Positions 42,005-50,798 of a stretch of 64,000 nucleotides of DNA are shown here, in pieces; positions within the stretch are counted from its first letter, which is position 1, and every line of letters begins with the position of its first letter. The stretch is from SURF-43 sp964628985 (lineage in GTDB: Bacteria; Chloroflexota; Dehalococcoidia; UBA2979). The notes beneath the pieces were generated by a model that worked only from the letters and a program-made list of their open reading frames with translations, was not told the origin of the DNA and made no database searches. Both the position numbers and the translations under genes were made by a program. The stretch spans positions 1 to 64,000 of the forward strand of contig CAZVNJ010000001.1 in the NCBI GenBank assembly GCA_964628985.1. The letters are read 5' to 3'.

Positions 42005-42759
42005 CGGCAGGCGAGCGGCATGGCTACTGGCTGAGAGTCTCGCCGATCGCGCGCAGTCCGCGTCGCTGTTGCCCCGCGTCGTCGAAAGTTCGCGGGGGCG
42101 AGCCACGCCTCGAACGCCGCCTGAAGCGCGGGCCACTCGCGGTCGAGGACGGACAGATAGGTCGTGTCGCGGTTGCGGCCCTTCGTCACGCGGGCCTGCC
42201 GGAAGATCCCTTCGAACTGGAAGCCCAGCCGCTCAGCGGCTTCCCAGGACGGCGCGTTGAGGCTGTCGCACTTCCATTCGTACCGGCGATACCCACCCTC
42301 AACGAACGCCCACCGCATCATGAGGTACATCGCCTCCGTCGATGCCGGAGTGCGCTGCAGCAGCGGTGAGTACGCCAGGTGGCCGACCTCGATCGATCCG
42401 GCCTCACGGTTGATCGCGAGGTATGAGGCGATGCCGACCGCCCTGTCAGTCCGGGCGTCGAGGATCGCGAAGAAGAGTGGGTCGTCTGTGGCTGCAGCGG
42501 CCTCGAGCCAGGCGCGATGAGTCCCGGGAGACTCGAACGGTCCGTACGGCAAATAGGTCCACATCCGGCCCTCGATGTCGAGGGCACAGGCCGCCACGAG
42601 GTCGTCTGCATGCTGGTCAACGTTGAGCGGTTCCAGGCGGCAGAACCGTCCGGCCAGAGACTCTCGCGCCGGCGCGTGCGCTGGTCGCCAGTCCGGCAGG
42701 GCGTGCCCGATCGGCTGGCCGAGGTGGTTGTGCCGCGGGGCGGGAGGAGGGTCGTGCAT
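42001..42759 (-). CDS. GNAT family N-acetyltransferase (RimJ/RimL-like)
   Basis: The 252-residue protein has the GNAT core with YEWKCDSLNAPSWEAAERLGFQFEG in pieces, the RimJ/RimL-type helix-strand arrangement, and an N-terminal extension RPAHAPARESLAGRFCRLEPL. It would transfer acetyl from acetyl-CoA to an amine, such as an N-terminus or small molecule. It sits between the catabolic SDR unit and the TetR gene. The start codon ATG at 42759 has only weak upstream signals. Its target is not predictable. Confidence 0.83.
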   Translation of the reverse strand: MHDPPPAPRHNHLGQPIGHALPDWRPAHAPARESLAGRFCRLEPLNVDQHADDLVAACALDIEGRMWTYLPYGPFESPGTHRAWLEAAAATDDPLFFAILDARTDRAVGIASYLAINREAGSIEVGHLAYSPLLQRTPASTEAMYLMMRWAFVEGGYRRYEWKCDSLNAPSWEAAERLGFQFEGIFRQARVTKGRNRDTTYLSVLDREWPALQAAFEAWLAPANFRRRGATATRTARDRRDSQPVAMPLACR

Positions 42760-42806
42760 GGGTCCCCACGAGGAAGGGCTGGCGGGTAGGTATCGTACGG
42801 AGGGCG

Positions 42807-43391
42807 CTACGTCGCGCGATAGCCGTCCAGGAGCGCGCGAAAGGCGGCTCGCGACGTGCGGTCAAGCGGCGCACCGTGGATCGCCAATTCCACACCGAGT
42901 CCCTGCATGAAGGCCACGATCGTTTGGACTGCGATTGCGATGTCCGTGTCGTCCCGGAACGCCCCACTGGCAATCGCCTGCTGTACGCAGCACTCGACGT
43001 CGGTGCGTAGGTCGTCAAGCCGTTGCTTGCTGTGGGCGCCGAGTTCGGCATCCCGCCCGGCGGCGGCGAGGTACTCGAGCCAGAACGCCCATCCCAGGGC
43101 GTCCGGTGTGCTCGGGGCCAGGCTCTCCTCGAAGAGAGCGCACAGCCGGTCAAGGCCCTCTGAGGCCCCCACGAGGTGCCTGACCCGTCGGCGCAGGTCA
43201 TCGTCAGCGGCCTCGGACGTTGCCTTCAAGAGCGCGGAGCGCGTCTCGTAGTAGTGCGTGAGCATCCCTGTCGTCGCCCCCATGCGGCGGGCGATGTTGC
43301 GCATCGTGACCGCCGCGATGCCCTCCTCGGACACGCAGGCAGCCACCGCGCCAAGGATCTGCTGCCGCCGATCGGCGTGCCGGTCGCGCAT
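42807..43391 (-). CDS. TetR/AcrR family transcriptional regulator
   Basis: The 194-residue protein has the N-terminal HTH: QQILGAVAACVSEEGIAAVTMRNIARRMG, with TGMLTHYYETRSALLKA as the recognition-side helix. The C-terminal helical ligand domain resembles BetI/KstR-like regulators. It is divergent from the DUF6282 gene across 187 bp, which holds a GGTATATC sequence near 43450. It probably represses itself and the downstream plus-strand catabolic genes, with an acyl-CoA or aromatic effector as an inference. Confidence 0.88.
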   Translation of the reverse strand: MRDRHADRRQQILGAVAACVSEEGIAAVTMRNIARRMGATTGMLTHYYETRSALLKATSEAADDDLRRRVRHLVGASEGLDRLCALFEESLAPSTPDALGWAFWLEYLAAAGRDAELGAHSKQRLDDLRTDVECCVQQAIASGAFRDDTDIAIAVQTIVAFMQGLGVELAIHGAPLDRTSRAAFRALLDGYRAT

Positions 43392-43578
43392 TTCGTTCCA
43401 CCCTGGGATCGAGTGGCGCGCGGTCCCCCGACAGCGCGCTGAGAAACTAGGTATATCAGGCGAATCGTGCGCGCTGACGGCCCCAACCTGACAATTCTGA
43501 CGGTCGCAGTGCCGGAGGAGTGGCCCACACGGGCCGGTACAGTGCGCACGACGCCAGGAGCGGAAATGAGGTGGCCCG

Positions 43579-44454
43579 ATGAATGTTCGCTACCGCGCCG
43601 AAACCCTCGACGGGCTCCGCCCAGATTCGCGGGCGCTCCTCCGCGGGGCCATCGACGTGCATGTCCACGCCGCCCCTGACCCCTATGCGGAGCGGCGGAT
43701 GGACGCTCGTGAGCTGGTGGAGGCGGCTCGGGAGGCCGGGCTGGCCGCACTCGTGCTCAAGAGCCACGAGTACCCGACCCAGGCGCTGGCCTGGGCCCTC
43801 GATCAGCAGTTCGAAGGCATCAAGGTGCATGGTGCCATCGCGCTCGACCACGCGGTGGGCGGCCTGAACCCGGACGCCCTCGACGCAGCCCTGCGCATCG
43901 GGACGCGCGTCGTGTGGTGGCCCACCTTTGACTCCGCCTGGTCCCGTGAAACCTTCGGCCGCTGGCACGCAAAGGCCGAGGCAATCCGTGTCCTCGACGA
44001 CGGCGGACGGCTCCTTCCCGTCTGCCACACGCTCCTGGATCTCATCGGCGAGCATGGGGCGACGCTCTGCAGCGGCCACCTGGACCCGCAAGAAACGCTC
44101 GCGCTCGTGATGGAGTCGCGGCGACGGGGCATTCGCTCGATCGTCTCGCACGCCACCTCGTTTCGGATTCCGCTGGAGGTACAGCACCGAGTCGCAGACG
44201 CGGGCGCCTTCATCGAGCAATGCTCGGTGAATTCGTTCCGCGAGGGCGGTGACGAGGCGTTCGCCGCGATCGCCGCGGACGTCCGTGCGGTGGGGCCCGA
44301 GCACGTTGTGCTTTCGACCGACCTCGGCCAGGCGCCCAACCCGGCGCCGCCCGTCGGCTTCGGTTCGTGGATCGAACGGTTCCTCGACGCGGGCTTCAGC
44401 GCGGACGAGGTGCGACGGATGGTGCAGACCAACCCGGCGGCGGCCCTCGGCTAG
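43579..44454 (+). CDS. DUF6282 amidohydrolase-like protein
   Basis: The 291-residue protein begins its core with IDVHVHAAPDPYAERR, the metal-binding HVH motif of amidohydrolase and PHP-type barrels, and continues with LVLKSHEYPTQALAWAL and CSGHLDPQETLALVMESRR. Later VLSTDLGQAPNPAPPVGFGSWI holds a conserved Asp. It is assignable to DUF6282, with a TIM barrel and probable divalent metal at residues ~28-34, but no reaction is established. It is divergent from the TetR gene and starts the plus-strand hydroxyacid dehydrogenase series. Confidence 0.75.
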   Translation: MNVRYRAETLDGLRPDSRALLRGAIDVHVHAAPDPYAERRMDARELVEAAREAGLAALVLKSHEYPTQALAWALDQQFEGIKVHGAIALDHAVGGLNPDALDAALRIGTRVVWWPTFDSAWSRETFGRWHAKAEAIRVLDDGGRLLPVCHTLLDLIGEHGATLCSGHLDPQETLALVMESRRRGIRSIVSHATSFRIPLEVQHRVADAGAFIEQCSVNSFREGGDEAFAAIAADVRAVGPEHVVLSTDLGQAPNPAPPVGFGSWIERFLDAGFSADEVRRMVQTNPAAALG

Positions 44455-44461
44455 CGTCTGC

Positions 44462-44467
44462 TATCGT
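44462..44467 (+). promoter_or_regulatory. leaderless-type -10 box, TATCGT, before hydroxyacid dehydrogenase
   Basis: TATCGT ends 7 nt before the GTG at 44475 and lies 7 bp after the stop of the preceding gene. It could start a separate leaderless transcript within the operon. Confidence 0.4.
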
Positions 44468-44474
44468 CCCGCCC

Positions 44475-45449
44475 GTGAACATCCTCATCATCCCCGGCGT
44501 CACCATGCCGATGCATACCGTCGACGACGCGCTGCTCGCGCGCATCCACGAAGCCGCCGGGCCGGGCACGCGGATCACCATCGCCGAGACCCCTGGCGAG
44601 GCCATCGAGGCGATGGAGGATGTCGAAGTCGTGCTGGGCGTCATCACGCCTGCAATGTTCGCCCGCGCTCGCCGCCTGCGCTGGGTGCACGCCATCACCT
44701 CCGGTGCGGACGCCTACCTGTTCCCGGAGATGGTTGCGAGCGATGTCCTGCTGTCTGGCGACAAAGGGATGGTCGGTCCACACCTCGCGGACCACACGTT
44801 TGCCCACCTGCTCGCGCTCAGCAGGCGCCTGGCTCGAGCCGTAGTGGACGGGCCGGCGTCATGGGACCACCGAGTCGCCTACCGCGCCGAGGAATTCGAG
44901 CTGGAAGGCTGCACGATGGGGATCGTCGGCTTCGGTGGCACCGGGCGTGCGATTGCGCGGCGCGCCGTGGGGTTCGGCATGCGCTGCATCGCCGTCGACT
45001 GCGACCCGGTCCCGCCGAGCCCAGAAGTGCCCGAGGTATGGGGCAGCGAGCGCCTCGATGAATTGTTTCGCACGGCGGATGTCGTCACTTCCGGCCTTCC
45101 CCTGACACCGGACACCCGAGGGCTGTTCGGCAAGCGCGCCTTTGAGTTGATGAAGCCCACGGCGATCCTGGTCAACGTGACCCGAGGCGAGGTGGTGGAC
45201 GCGGACGCCCTCGTCGCCGCGATCCACATGAAGCAAATCGCGGGTGCTGGCCTCGACGTTGCTCCCATCGAGCCCTTGCCTGCCGACCACCCACTCTGGA
45301 CGGCGCCGAATGTGATCATGACGCCACATACCGCCGGGGCGAGCCAGTTCCGCATCCCGCGCAACCTCGACCGCTTCTGCCGCAACCTCGCGCACTACCG
45401 CGCCGGCGAACCTCTTGAAGGACTGATCGACAAGGCGCGAGGGTTCTAG
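44475..45449 (+). CDS. D-isomer-specific 2-hydroxyacid dehydrogenase
   Basis: 324 residues from the GTG at 44475, which fits better than the long in-frame upstream extension. The NAD-binding fold is marked by GIVGFGGTGRAIARRAVGFG (about residues 150-169), with the family's catalytic Arg in VNVTRGEVVD, Glu in EPLPADHPLW and His in MTPHTAG. It catalyses reduction of 2-oxo acids to D-2-hydroxyacids or the reverse. It lies just after the DUF6282 gene and is followed by an LDH2-family dehydrogenase, so the pair may handle the two stereoisomers of one hydroxyacid. Confidence 0.88.
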   Translation: MNILIIPGVTMPMHTVDDALLARIHEAAGPGTRITIAETPGEAIEAMEDVEVVLGVITPAMFARARRLRWVHAITSGADAYLFPEMVASDVLLSGDKGMVGPHLADHTFAHLLALSRRLARAVVDGPASWDHRVAYRAEEFELEGCTMGIVGFGGTGRAIARRAVGFGMRCIAVDCDPVPPSPEVPEVWGSERLDELFRTADVVTSGLPLTPDTRGLFGKRAFELMKPTAILVNVTRGEVVDADALVAAIHMKQIAGAGLDVAPIEPLPADHPLWTAPNVIMTPHTAGASQFRIPRNLDRFCRNLAHYRAGEPLEGLIDKARGF

Positions 45450-45471
45450 CGCCCGAGGCAGCAGGAGACCT

Positions 45472-46560
45472 ATGGCTAGCGAACCGACAGCGGAACAGAT
45501 CGCGTCCGGTGAGTTCGTCCGAGTGGACGGGCGAGCCCTGCGCGAGCAACTCGAGCGCCTGTTCGTCTCACTGCGCGTCTCTCGAGAGCACGCAGAGATC
45601 GCCTCGGACATCCTGGTCGCGTCCGACCTCCGCGGAGTCGACACGCACGGGGTGGTGACTGGACTGCGCTACCTGGACCAGATCGAGGCCGGCCTGATCG
45701 ATCCCACGGTGGCGCCTCGGGTGGTGCGAGAGTCCGCGGGGTCAGCTGTGATTTCCAACGAGGGCGGCCTCGGCGTGGTCGGCGCGCACTTCGCCATGCG
45801 AACGGCAATCGAGAAGGCCTGTGCGACCGGCATCGGGCAGGCCGGAGTCGTCGAAGGACGTCACATTGGGATGGTGGGGTACTACCCGATGATGGCGGCG
45901 GCGGAGGACATGATCGGGATGGCCGTGACGAACGCGAACCGCAGCGTCCGCCCGGCACGCGGCGCTGACCCTCGATTCGGCACCAACCCGATTGCCTTCG
46001 CTGCGCCGGCGGGTGAGGAGCGGCCCTTCGTCCTCGATATGGCTACGAGCACCGTCGCCTCCGGCAAGGTCCGTCGTGCGCACGCGCTCGGCCTCCCTAT
46101 TCCCCGCGGGTGGGCCGTGGATGCGCACGGACAGCCGCTGGAGACGCCACCGGGAGCGCGCGACACCTCGTGGGCGCTCACCCCCATCGGAGAAAGCGCG
46201 GACGGCGAGGGCGTGAACTACAAGGGGTACGGGCTCGCGGTGATGGTGGACATCCTGGCCGGCGTCCTCGCCGGTGGAGGCTCGAGCGTAGACCTCGACT
46301 ACGGCTCGAACATGGCATGGTTCATGGCCATCGACATCCGGCAGATGCGGCCGATCGACGAATTCAAGGCGGACATGGACCGCCTGATCCGTTACTTCGC
46401 CGCCACTCGACCCTCCGACCCGTCTCGGCCAGTGATCCTGCCCGGCGATCCGGAAGCGGACGCCTTCGAGTTCCGCTCCAGGGCCGGCATCCCGCTGCAC
46501 CGGGACACGCTGGCCACGTTGCGCACGCGGGCACAATCGCTGGGGACGCCGCTCGTCTAG
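45472..46560 (+). CDS. Ldh2 family malate/L-lactate/sulfolactate dehydrogenase-like oxidoreductase
   Basis: The 362-residue protein has SDLRGVDTHGVVTGLRYLDQIEAG near residues 45-68 and GFNPIAFA-like and RAHALGLPIPRGWAVD segments typical of the LDH2 (malate/sulfolactate) family, which does not share the Rossmann fold of common LDH. It probably oxidises an L-2-hydroxyacid using NAD. The ATG follows AGGAG, 22 bp after the D-2-hydroxyacid dehydrogenase. The specific acid cannot be told from sequence. Confidence 0.87.
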   Translation: MASEPTAEQIASGEFVRVDGRALREQLERLFVSLRVSREHAEIASDILVASDLRGVDTHGVVTGLRYLDQIEAGLIDPTVAPRVVRESAGSAVISNEGGLGVVGAHFAMRTAIEKACATGIGQAGVVEGRHIGMVGYYPMMAAAEDMIGMAVTNANRSVRPARGADPRFGTNPIAFAAPAGEERPFVLDMATSTVASGKVRRAHALGLPIPRGWAVDAHGQPLETPPGARDTSWALTPIGESADGEGVNYKGYGLAVMVDILAGVLAGGGSSVDLDYGSNMAWFMAIDIRQMRPIDEFKADMDRLIRYFAATRPSDPSRPVILPGDPEADAFEFRSRAGIPLHRDTLATLRTRAQSLGTPLV

Positions 46561-46639
46561 GCATGGGGCGCCGCGTTGCGGCGCACGCATGCCTCGGCCT
46601 ATGGTGCGGCGGCTCTCGTGACGAAGCGAGGAGGTCACC

Positions 46640-48076
46640 GTGCCCCGACCCAAGATCTGCGCCAGCCTCGAAGAAGCCGTGGCAGACATCCCGGACGGGA
46701 TCACCCTCATCATCCCCGGCTTCGGGGGCACGGGGATGCCCTGGAACCTGCTCACCGCCCTCTACCACCAGGGGGCGAAGGGGATCACCGCCGTCTCGAA
46801 CGGCGTCGGCACTGCATCAGCAGACGGGAAGATGAAAGGCCTCGCTGACCTCGTGGAGGCCGGGCGCGTGAAGAAGGTGATCGCGTCGTTCACTGCGGCC
46901 ACGCACCCATCGCGCGTCTCCAAGCCGGAGCAGATGGTGCGCGATGGAGTCCTGGAGGCCGAACTGGTGCCGCAGGGCACACTCGCGGAGCGCATCCGTG
47001 CGGGCGGCGCCGGCATCCCCGCCTTCTACACTCCGGCGGGCGTCGGCACGCTGCTGTCCGAGGGCAAAGAGCACCGCGAGTTCGACGGGGAGACGTATGT
47101 CCTCGAGGAGGCGATCTTCGCGGACTACGCGCTGATCCGCGCATGGAAGGCGGACACCGCCGGCAACCTCGTCTTCCGCCACGCGGGACGCAACTACAAC
47201 CCGATCGCGGCGATGGCCGCGCAGCACGTCATCGTCGAGGTCGAGGAGCCGATCCTCGAGGCCGGCGAACTCGACCCGGATGAGATCCACTGCCCCGGCA
47301 TTTACGTGGAGCGCCTCGTCTCCATCCTGCCGCATGGCGTAGTGCGGGTGCAGCGTGCCGAGGCGCCGCCCGCGCCACCCCATGAGTCTCCGGGCGAGGG
47401 GAAGCGCAGACTGACGCGCCAGGAGATGGCGGCCGTGATCGGCCAGCGTATCCAGCCGGGCTGGATCGCCAACCTTGGCATCGGCATCCCCACCTTTGCC
47501 TCGAACTACGTCGACCCCGCAGATCACGTCACCTTCACGTCGGAGAACGGCGTCATCGGATACAGCCGCCTCGCCGGGCCGGGTGAGGGCGACCCGGACA
47601 TCGTGAACGCCGGCGGGCAGCAGGTCACGATCGTGCCCGGCGCCTCCTTCGTGCACCACGCCGACTCGTTCGGCCTGGTGCGCAGCCGCCGCCTGGACGT
47701 CACCGTGCTGGGCGCATACGAGGCCGCGGCGGACGGCTCCTTCGCCAACTGGCGCCTGAGCAACGCCCCGTTCGACAACCTCGGCGGAATCGGTGGCGCG
47801 ATGGACCTCGTCGCGCGCGCGAAACAGATCTGGCTCGCGATGGAGCACACGACGAGGGACGGGAAGTCTCGGCTGCTTGAGCGCTGCTCCCTGCCCGTGA
47901 CGTCTCCTCGCGGCGTCACCCTGATCGTCACCGACATCGCGGTCATCTCCGTCAAGGACGGGCGCTTCCTGCTGGAGGAACACGCCCCTGGGTATACGGC
48001 GGAGGAGATCGCCGCCCTGACCGAGGGCCCGCTGGACGTCAGCCCCAACTTCCGCGAGGTGTCCGTCAGGGTCTAG
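46640..48076 (+). CDS. fused-subunit 3-oxoacid (acetoacetate-type) CoA-transferase
   Basis: The 478-residue protein combines the two subunits of family I CoA-transferase. The N-terminal A-like domain holds IPGFGGTGMPWNLLTAL, and the B-like domain begins near residue 255 (RQEMAAVIGQRIQPGWIANLGIGIP) with Glu302 in FTSENGV as the catalytic residue. It transfers CoA between a 3-oxoacid or acyl acid and acetyl- or succinyl-CoA. A GAGGAGG sequence precedes the GTG start, and a TATGGT lies 35 bp upstream. Its stop codon is shared through CTAG with the convergent crotonase. Confidence 0.87.
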   Translation: MPRPKICASLEEAVADIPDGITLIIPGFGGTGMPWNLLTALYHQGAKGITAVSNGVGTASADGKMKGLADLVEAGRVKKVIASFTAATHPSRVSKPEQMVRDGVLEAELVPQGTLAERIRAGGAGIPAFYTPAGVGTLLSEGKEHREFDGETYVLEEAIFADYALIRAWKADTAGNLVFRHAGRNYNPIAAMAAQHVIVEVEEPILEAGELDPDEIHCPGIYVERLVSILPHGVVRVQRAEAPPAPPHESPGEGKRRLTRQEMAAVIGQRIQPGWIANLGIGIPTFASNYVDPADHVTFTSENGVIGYSRLAGPGEGDPDIVNAGGQQVTIVPGASFVHHADSFGLVRSRRLDVTVLGAYEAAADGSFANWRLSNAPFDNLGGIGGAMDLVARAKQIWLAMEHTTRDGKSRLLERCSLPVTSPRGVTLIVTDIAVISVKDGRFLLEEHAPGYTAEEIAALTEGPLDVSPNFREVSVRV

Positions 48077-48879
48077 GCCGGGGTCGTGGTCACGGCCGCT
48101 GGGGCGACGATCGGCGCAGCCCGCCCCTCGAGGAACGCGCCGATGCGCGAGGCACCTTCCGGGCTGCGGACGGACGCTCCGATGAGGCTCTCGATCGCGA
48201 GCCCGTCGTCGTGCGAGAGGTCGCCCACGCGTGGCAGGACGGCGCAGACAGCCCAGTTGGTGAGCGGTGCATTGGTCGCCATCTTGTGTGCGAGTTCCTT
48301 CGCCTTGGTCAGAGACTCGCCCGCAGGCACCACATACTGGCAGAGGTTGAACCGCTCGCCCTCGACGGCGGAGAGGACGCGCCCGGTCAGCATCAGGTCG
48401 GCCATCCGGGCGTAGCCGAGGAGCCGCTGGATATTTACCGAGCCGCCGCCGCCCACAAAGATCCCGCGCTGGCCCTCCGGCAGGGCGAAGAACGTCGTCT
48501 CGTCCGCCACACGGACATGCGTCGCCGCGGCCAGCTCGAGCCCGCCGCCCACGCACGCGCCCTTGAGGGCCGACACGAACGGGATCTCGCCGCGCGAGAT
48601 CAAGTCGAAGGTCGTGTGCCACTTGCTGCGCGCGCGGCGGGACGGGGCGCTGTTGTCAGCGCGGCGCGCCTGCGCCTCCGCCAGGTCGAGGCCCGCGGAG
48701 AAGTGCTTTTCGCCGTGGCTGAAGATGACGGCAGCGCGCGCCTCCTCGGTGGCGCGCAGCACGCCCTCCTTCAGCGAGTCGAGCAGCGCACCGTTGATCG
48801 CGTTCCGCACGTCGTCGCGGTTCAGCCCGAGCAAAGCGACATCCCCGTCGAGTTCGTACGTGACCAAAGGCTCCGGCAT
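48073..48879 (-). CDS. enoyl-CoA hydratase/crotonase with both Glu residues
   Basis: The 268-residue protein has the oxyanion motifs SAGLDLAEAQ and CVGGGLELAAATH with the first catalytic Glu, and FFALPEGQRGIFVGGGGSV with the second. Both glutamates are thus kept, unlike the two PaaG-like crotonases in the window, so hydratase or dehydratase activity is plausible. AGGAGG precedes the ATG. The C-terminus ends in an Ala/Thr-rich tail. It is antisense-convergent with the fused CoA-transferase, with a shared CTAG stop. Confidence 0.87.
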   Translation of the reverse strand: MPEPLVTYELDGDVALLGLNRDDVRNAINGALLDSLKEGVLRATEEARAAVIFSHGEKHFSAGLDLAEAQARRADNSAPSRRARSKWHTTFDLISRGEIPFVSALKGACVGGGLELAAATHVRVADETTFFALPEGQRGIFVGGGGSVNIQRLLGYARMADLMLTGRVLSAVEGERFNLCQYVVPAGESLTKAKELAHKMATNAPLTNWAVCAVLPRVGDLSHDDGLAIESLIGASVRSPEGASRIGAFLEGRAAPIVAPAAVTTTPA

Positions 48880-49011
48880 GGCACCTCCTGAGCGCCTCCA
48901 TTTCGGCGCGCCGCGATTCGTACCCGGGATCGGTGCCGTCTGTCCACCCCTCGGGGAGTCGCGCTAGACTCGCGCGACGGTGCGCCGGTCGTCTAGTCAC
49001 AGGAGCGCGCG

Positions 49012-49446
49012 ATGTTCAGCCGGATCGACCACGTCGGCGTGGTAGCCCACTCCATCGAGGAGGCGAACGCTGTCCTCGGCGATGCGCTTGGCCTCGTCAT
49101 CGACAAGCCACGGTCGAAGTGGCCGGAGGGCTCGTACTTCGCGCCGGAGCAGACCTACAACTTCTTCTTCAAGGTCGGCGAGGGCGAGACCCAGGTGGAG
49201 GTCCTCGTACCGGCGAAGGACGCCACCAGCGGGACGGCACGCTACCTCGAGAAGCGCGGCCCTGGCCTGCACCACATCTGCTACGCGTGCACGGACGTCC
49301 ACGTGGAGGCCGAGCGGCTTGTCGCGGCGGGACTGTCGGAGATCGCCCTGCCGAGGACGGCTGACGGCCGGCGGACGGTCGCCTTCTTCCGGCCGCAGGG
49401 CAACGCCGGCATCCTGACCGAACTCGTCCCGCTGCGCGACCGCTAG
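49012..49446 (+). CDS. mce: methylmalonyl-CoA epimerase-like VOC protein
   Basis: The 144-residue VOC-fold protein starts FSRIDHVGVVAHSIEEA with His7, and the later GLHHICYACTD and ILTELVP supply another His and Glu, matching the metal set of methylmalonyl-CoA epimerase. It would interconvert the (2R) and (2S) forms for methylmalonyl-CoA mutase. The carboxylases at 18-25 kb supply a plausible substrate, but no mutase is in the window. AGGAG precedes the ATG. Other VOC activities remain possible. It overlaps the convergent MFS gene at CTAG. Confidence 0.78.
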   Translation: MFSRIDHVGVVAHSIEEANAVLGDALGLVIDKPRSKWPEGSYFAPEQTYNFFFKVGEGETQVEVLVPAKDATSGTARYLEKRGPGLHHICYACTDVHVEAERLVAAGLSEIALPRTADGRRTVAFFRPQGNAGILTELVPLRDR

Positions 49447-50702
49447 GAGTCTCCGGGCACCGGCTCAGGCACGGTCGACCCGAGGTGCCGGTCGCGCAAC
49501 TCGCGGCTCCAGATAGCTACCAGGCCAACGACGCCCGAGCACGCGACGGCGCCAATCACAAGCGCCAGCGCTGGGCTGAGCGCGGCTGCGAGGACCCCGC
49601 TCAGCGTGTACCCCAGAGGAGGCGCGCCCCCGGCGAGCATGCTTCGGAAGGACTCGACGCGGCCTCGGAGGGCGTCCGGTGAGATCGTGAGGATCACCGT
49701 GTTGCGCGGGATCATCTGCACGGAGTTGGTCGTCCCGAGCAGCGCCGCCGCCAGGAGCGCGAGCGTGAACCATGGGGAGATAGCCAGCACCACCAGGGCG
49801 ACGCAGTACGCGAGGACCCCGAAGAGGGTGTACAGCCCCTTGTAGGCGAAATCGCCCAGGCCAAGGATGAGCCCGGCGCCCAGCAGGGCACCCACCCCCG
49901 GTGCCGCGCTCAGCAGGCCAAACCCAGTCACACCAACGCCGAGTGACTCTGCGAAGACCGGCAGCAGGGCTCGATAACTCCCGAACAGCGTCGCGCCGAC
50001 ATCAAGGAGCAAGAGCGCGAGGATGACCGGCTTCGTGCGTACGAAATCGAGGCCCTCGACGAAGCTGCGCCACGCGCTTTCGAGGACACGCGGACGTTCC
50101 ATCGAGACGCGGATGCCCGTGATCGACGCCATCGCCATCAGGTACAGGGCGCCGTTGATGAGGTAGACGGGCCCGAGGTCCAACTGGGCGATCGCGACGC
50201 CGGCCAGGGCGGGGCCCGCGATCTGCGCGAACTGGCCAATCGTGGCGTTCAGTGCGATGGCGTTGACGAGGCGCCTCGGCTCGATGAGCGCGGGGATGAG
50301 GGCTGTCCTCGCCGGCTGCGTCAGGGCGCTGAAGGCGCTGTTCAGGAACGTCACGACGTAGAGATGCCAGACCTGCACCTGCCCGGTGAACGTGAGATAG
50401 GCCAGCGCGGCTACCAGTAGCGCGTTGCCGGCCTGGCCCGCCTGGATCAGTCTCACCCGGTCCAGTCGGTCGGCGGCCACTCCCCCCACCATCGAGAGGA
50501 CCATGTGCGGCCCCGCTCGCGCGAGCCCCGTCAGGCCCAGCAGAAGGGCGCTGCCGGTCAGGACGTACACCTGCCAGAAGATCGCGGTCTGGATCAGTTG
50601 CACGCCCATCGAGGTCAGGAAGAGCGACGCGGCGAAGCGACGATAGTCGCGGTGCGCGAGCGCGCCGAGGGCGACGCGCAGGCCGGATGGCGTCTGAGGC
50701 AT
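49443..50702 (-). CDS. MFS transporter (EntS/MFS_3-like)
   Basis: 419 residues from the ATG at 50702, with about twelve transmembrane helices. Motif GALAHRDYRRFAASLFLTSMGVQLIQTA opens it, the motif-A-like GGVAADRLDRVRLIQAGQ follows helix 2, and the C-terminus has an IWSRELRDRHLG tail. The subfamily (MFS_3) contains EntS-like siderophore exporters and predicted drug exporters. The substrate is unknown. No siderophore gene is nearby. A TAGACT box lies 7 nt before the start and there is no Shine-Dalgarno. Confidence 0.85.
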   Translation of the reverse strand: MPQTPSGLRVALGALAHRDYRRFAASLFLTSMGVQLIQTAIFWQVYVLTGSALLLGLTGLARAGPHMVLSMVGGVAADRLDRVRLIQAGQAGNALLVAALAYLTFTGQVQVWHLYVVTFLNSAFSALTQPARTALIPALIEPRRLVNAIALNATIGQFAQIAGPALAGVAIAQLDLGPVYLINGALYLMAMASITGIRVSMERPRVLESAWRSFVEGLDFVRTKPVILALLLLDVGATLFGSYRALLPVFAESLGVGVTGFGLLSAAPGVGALLGAGLILGLGDFAYKGLYTLFGVLAYCVALVVLAISPWFTLALLAAALLGTTNSVQMIPRNTVILTISPDALRGRVESFRSMLAGGAPPLGYTLSGVLAAALSPALALVIGAVACSGVVGLVAIWSRELRDRHLGSTVPEPVPGDS

Positions 50703-50709
50703 GTCGCGC

Positions 50710-50715
50710 AGTCTA
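50710..50715 (-). promoter_or_regulatory. leaderless-type -10 box, TAGACT, before MFS gene
   Basis: On the minus strand TAGACT ends 7 nt before the ATG, in line with the other leaderless-type boxes in the window. Confidence 0.4.
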
Positions 50716-50755
50716 CGCGCGGCCGTCGCACGCGCGAGTGGGCGCCGGACGCGAT

Positions 50756-50779
50756 GAGGGCCCGCCAGAGCGGGCCCTC
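50756..50779 (-). terminator. hairpin after molybdenum hydroxylase gene
   Basis: GAGGGCCCGC and its reverse complement form a perfect 10-bp stem around CAGA, 19 bp beyond the stop of the minus-strand molybdenum hydroxylase gene and before the MFS gene promoter. No T-tract follows on the minus strand. Confidence 0.55.
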
Positions 50780-50798
50780 TCACGCGTTTCCGGGTCGG

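Noticed and set aside
46817..48622. A 601-codon open frame on the minus strand
   Set aside because: It is antisense to the fused CoA-transferase, with low-complexity composition and no motif. The sense gene has complete family motifs.
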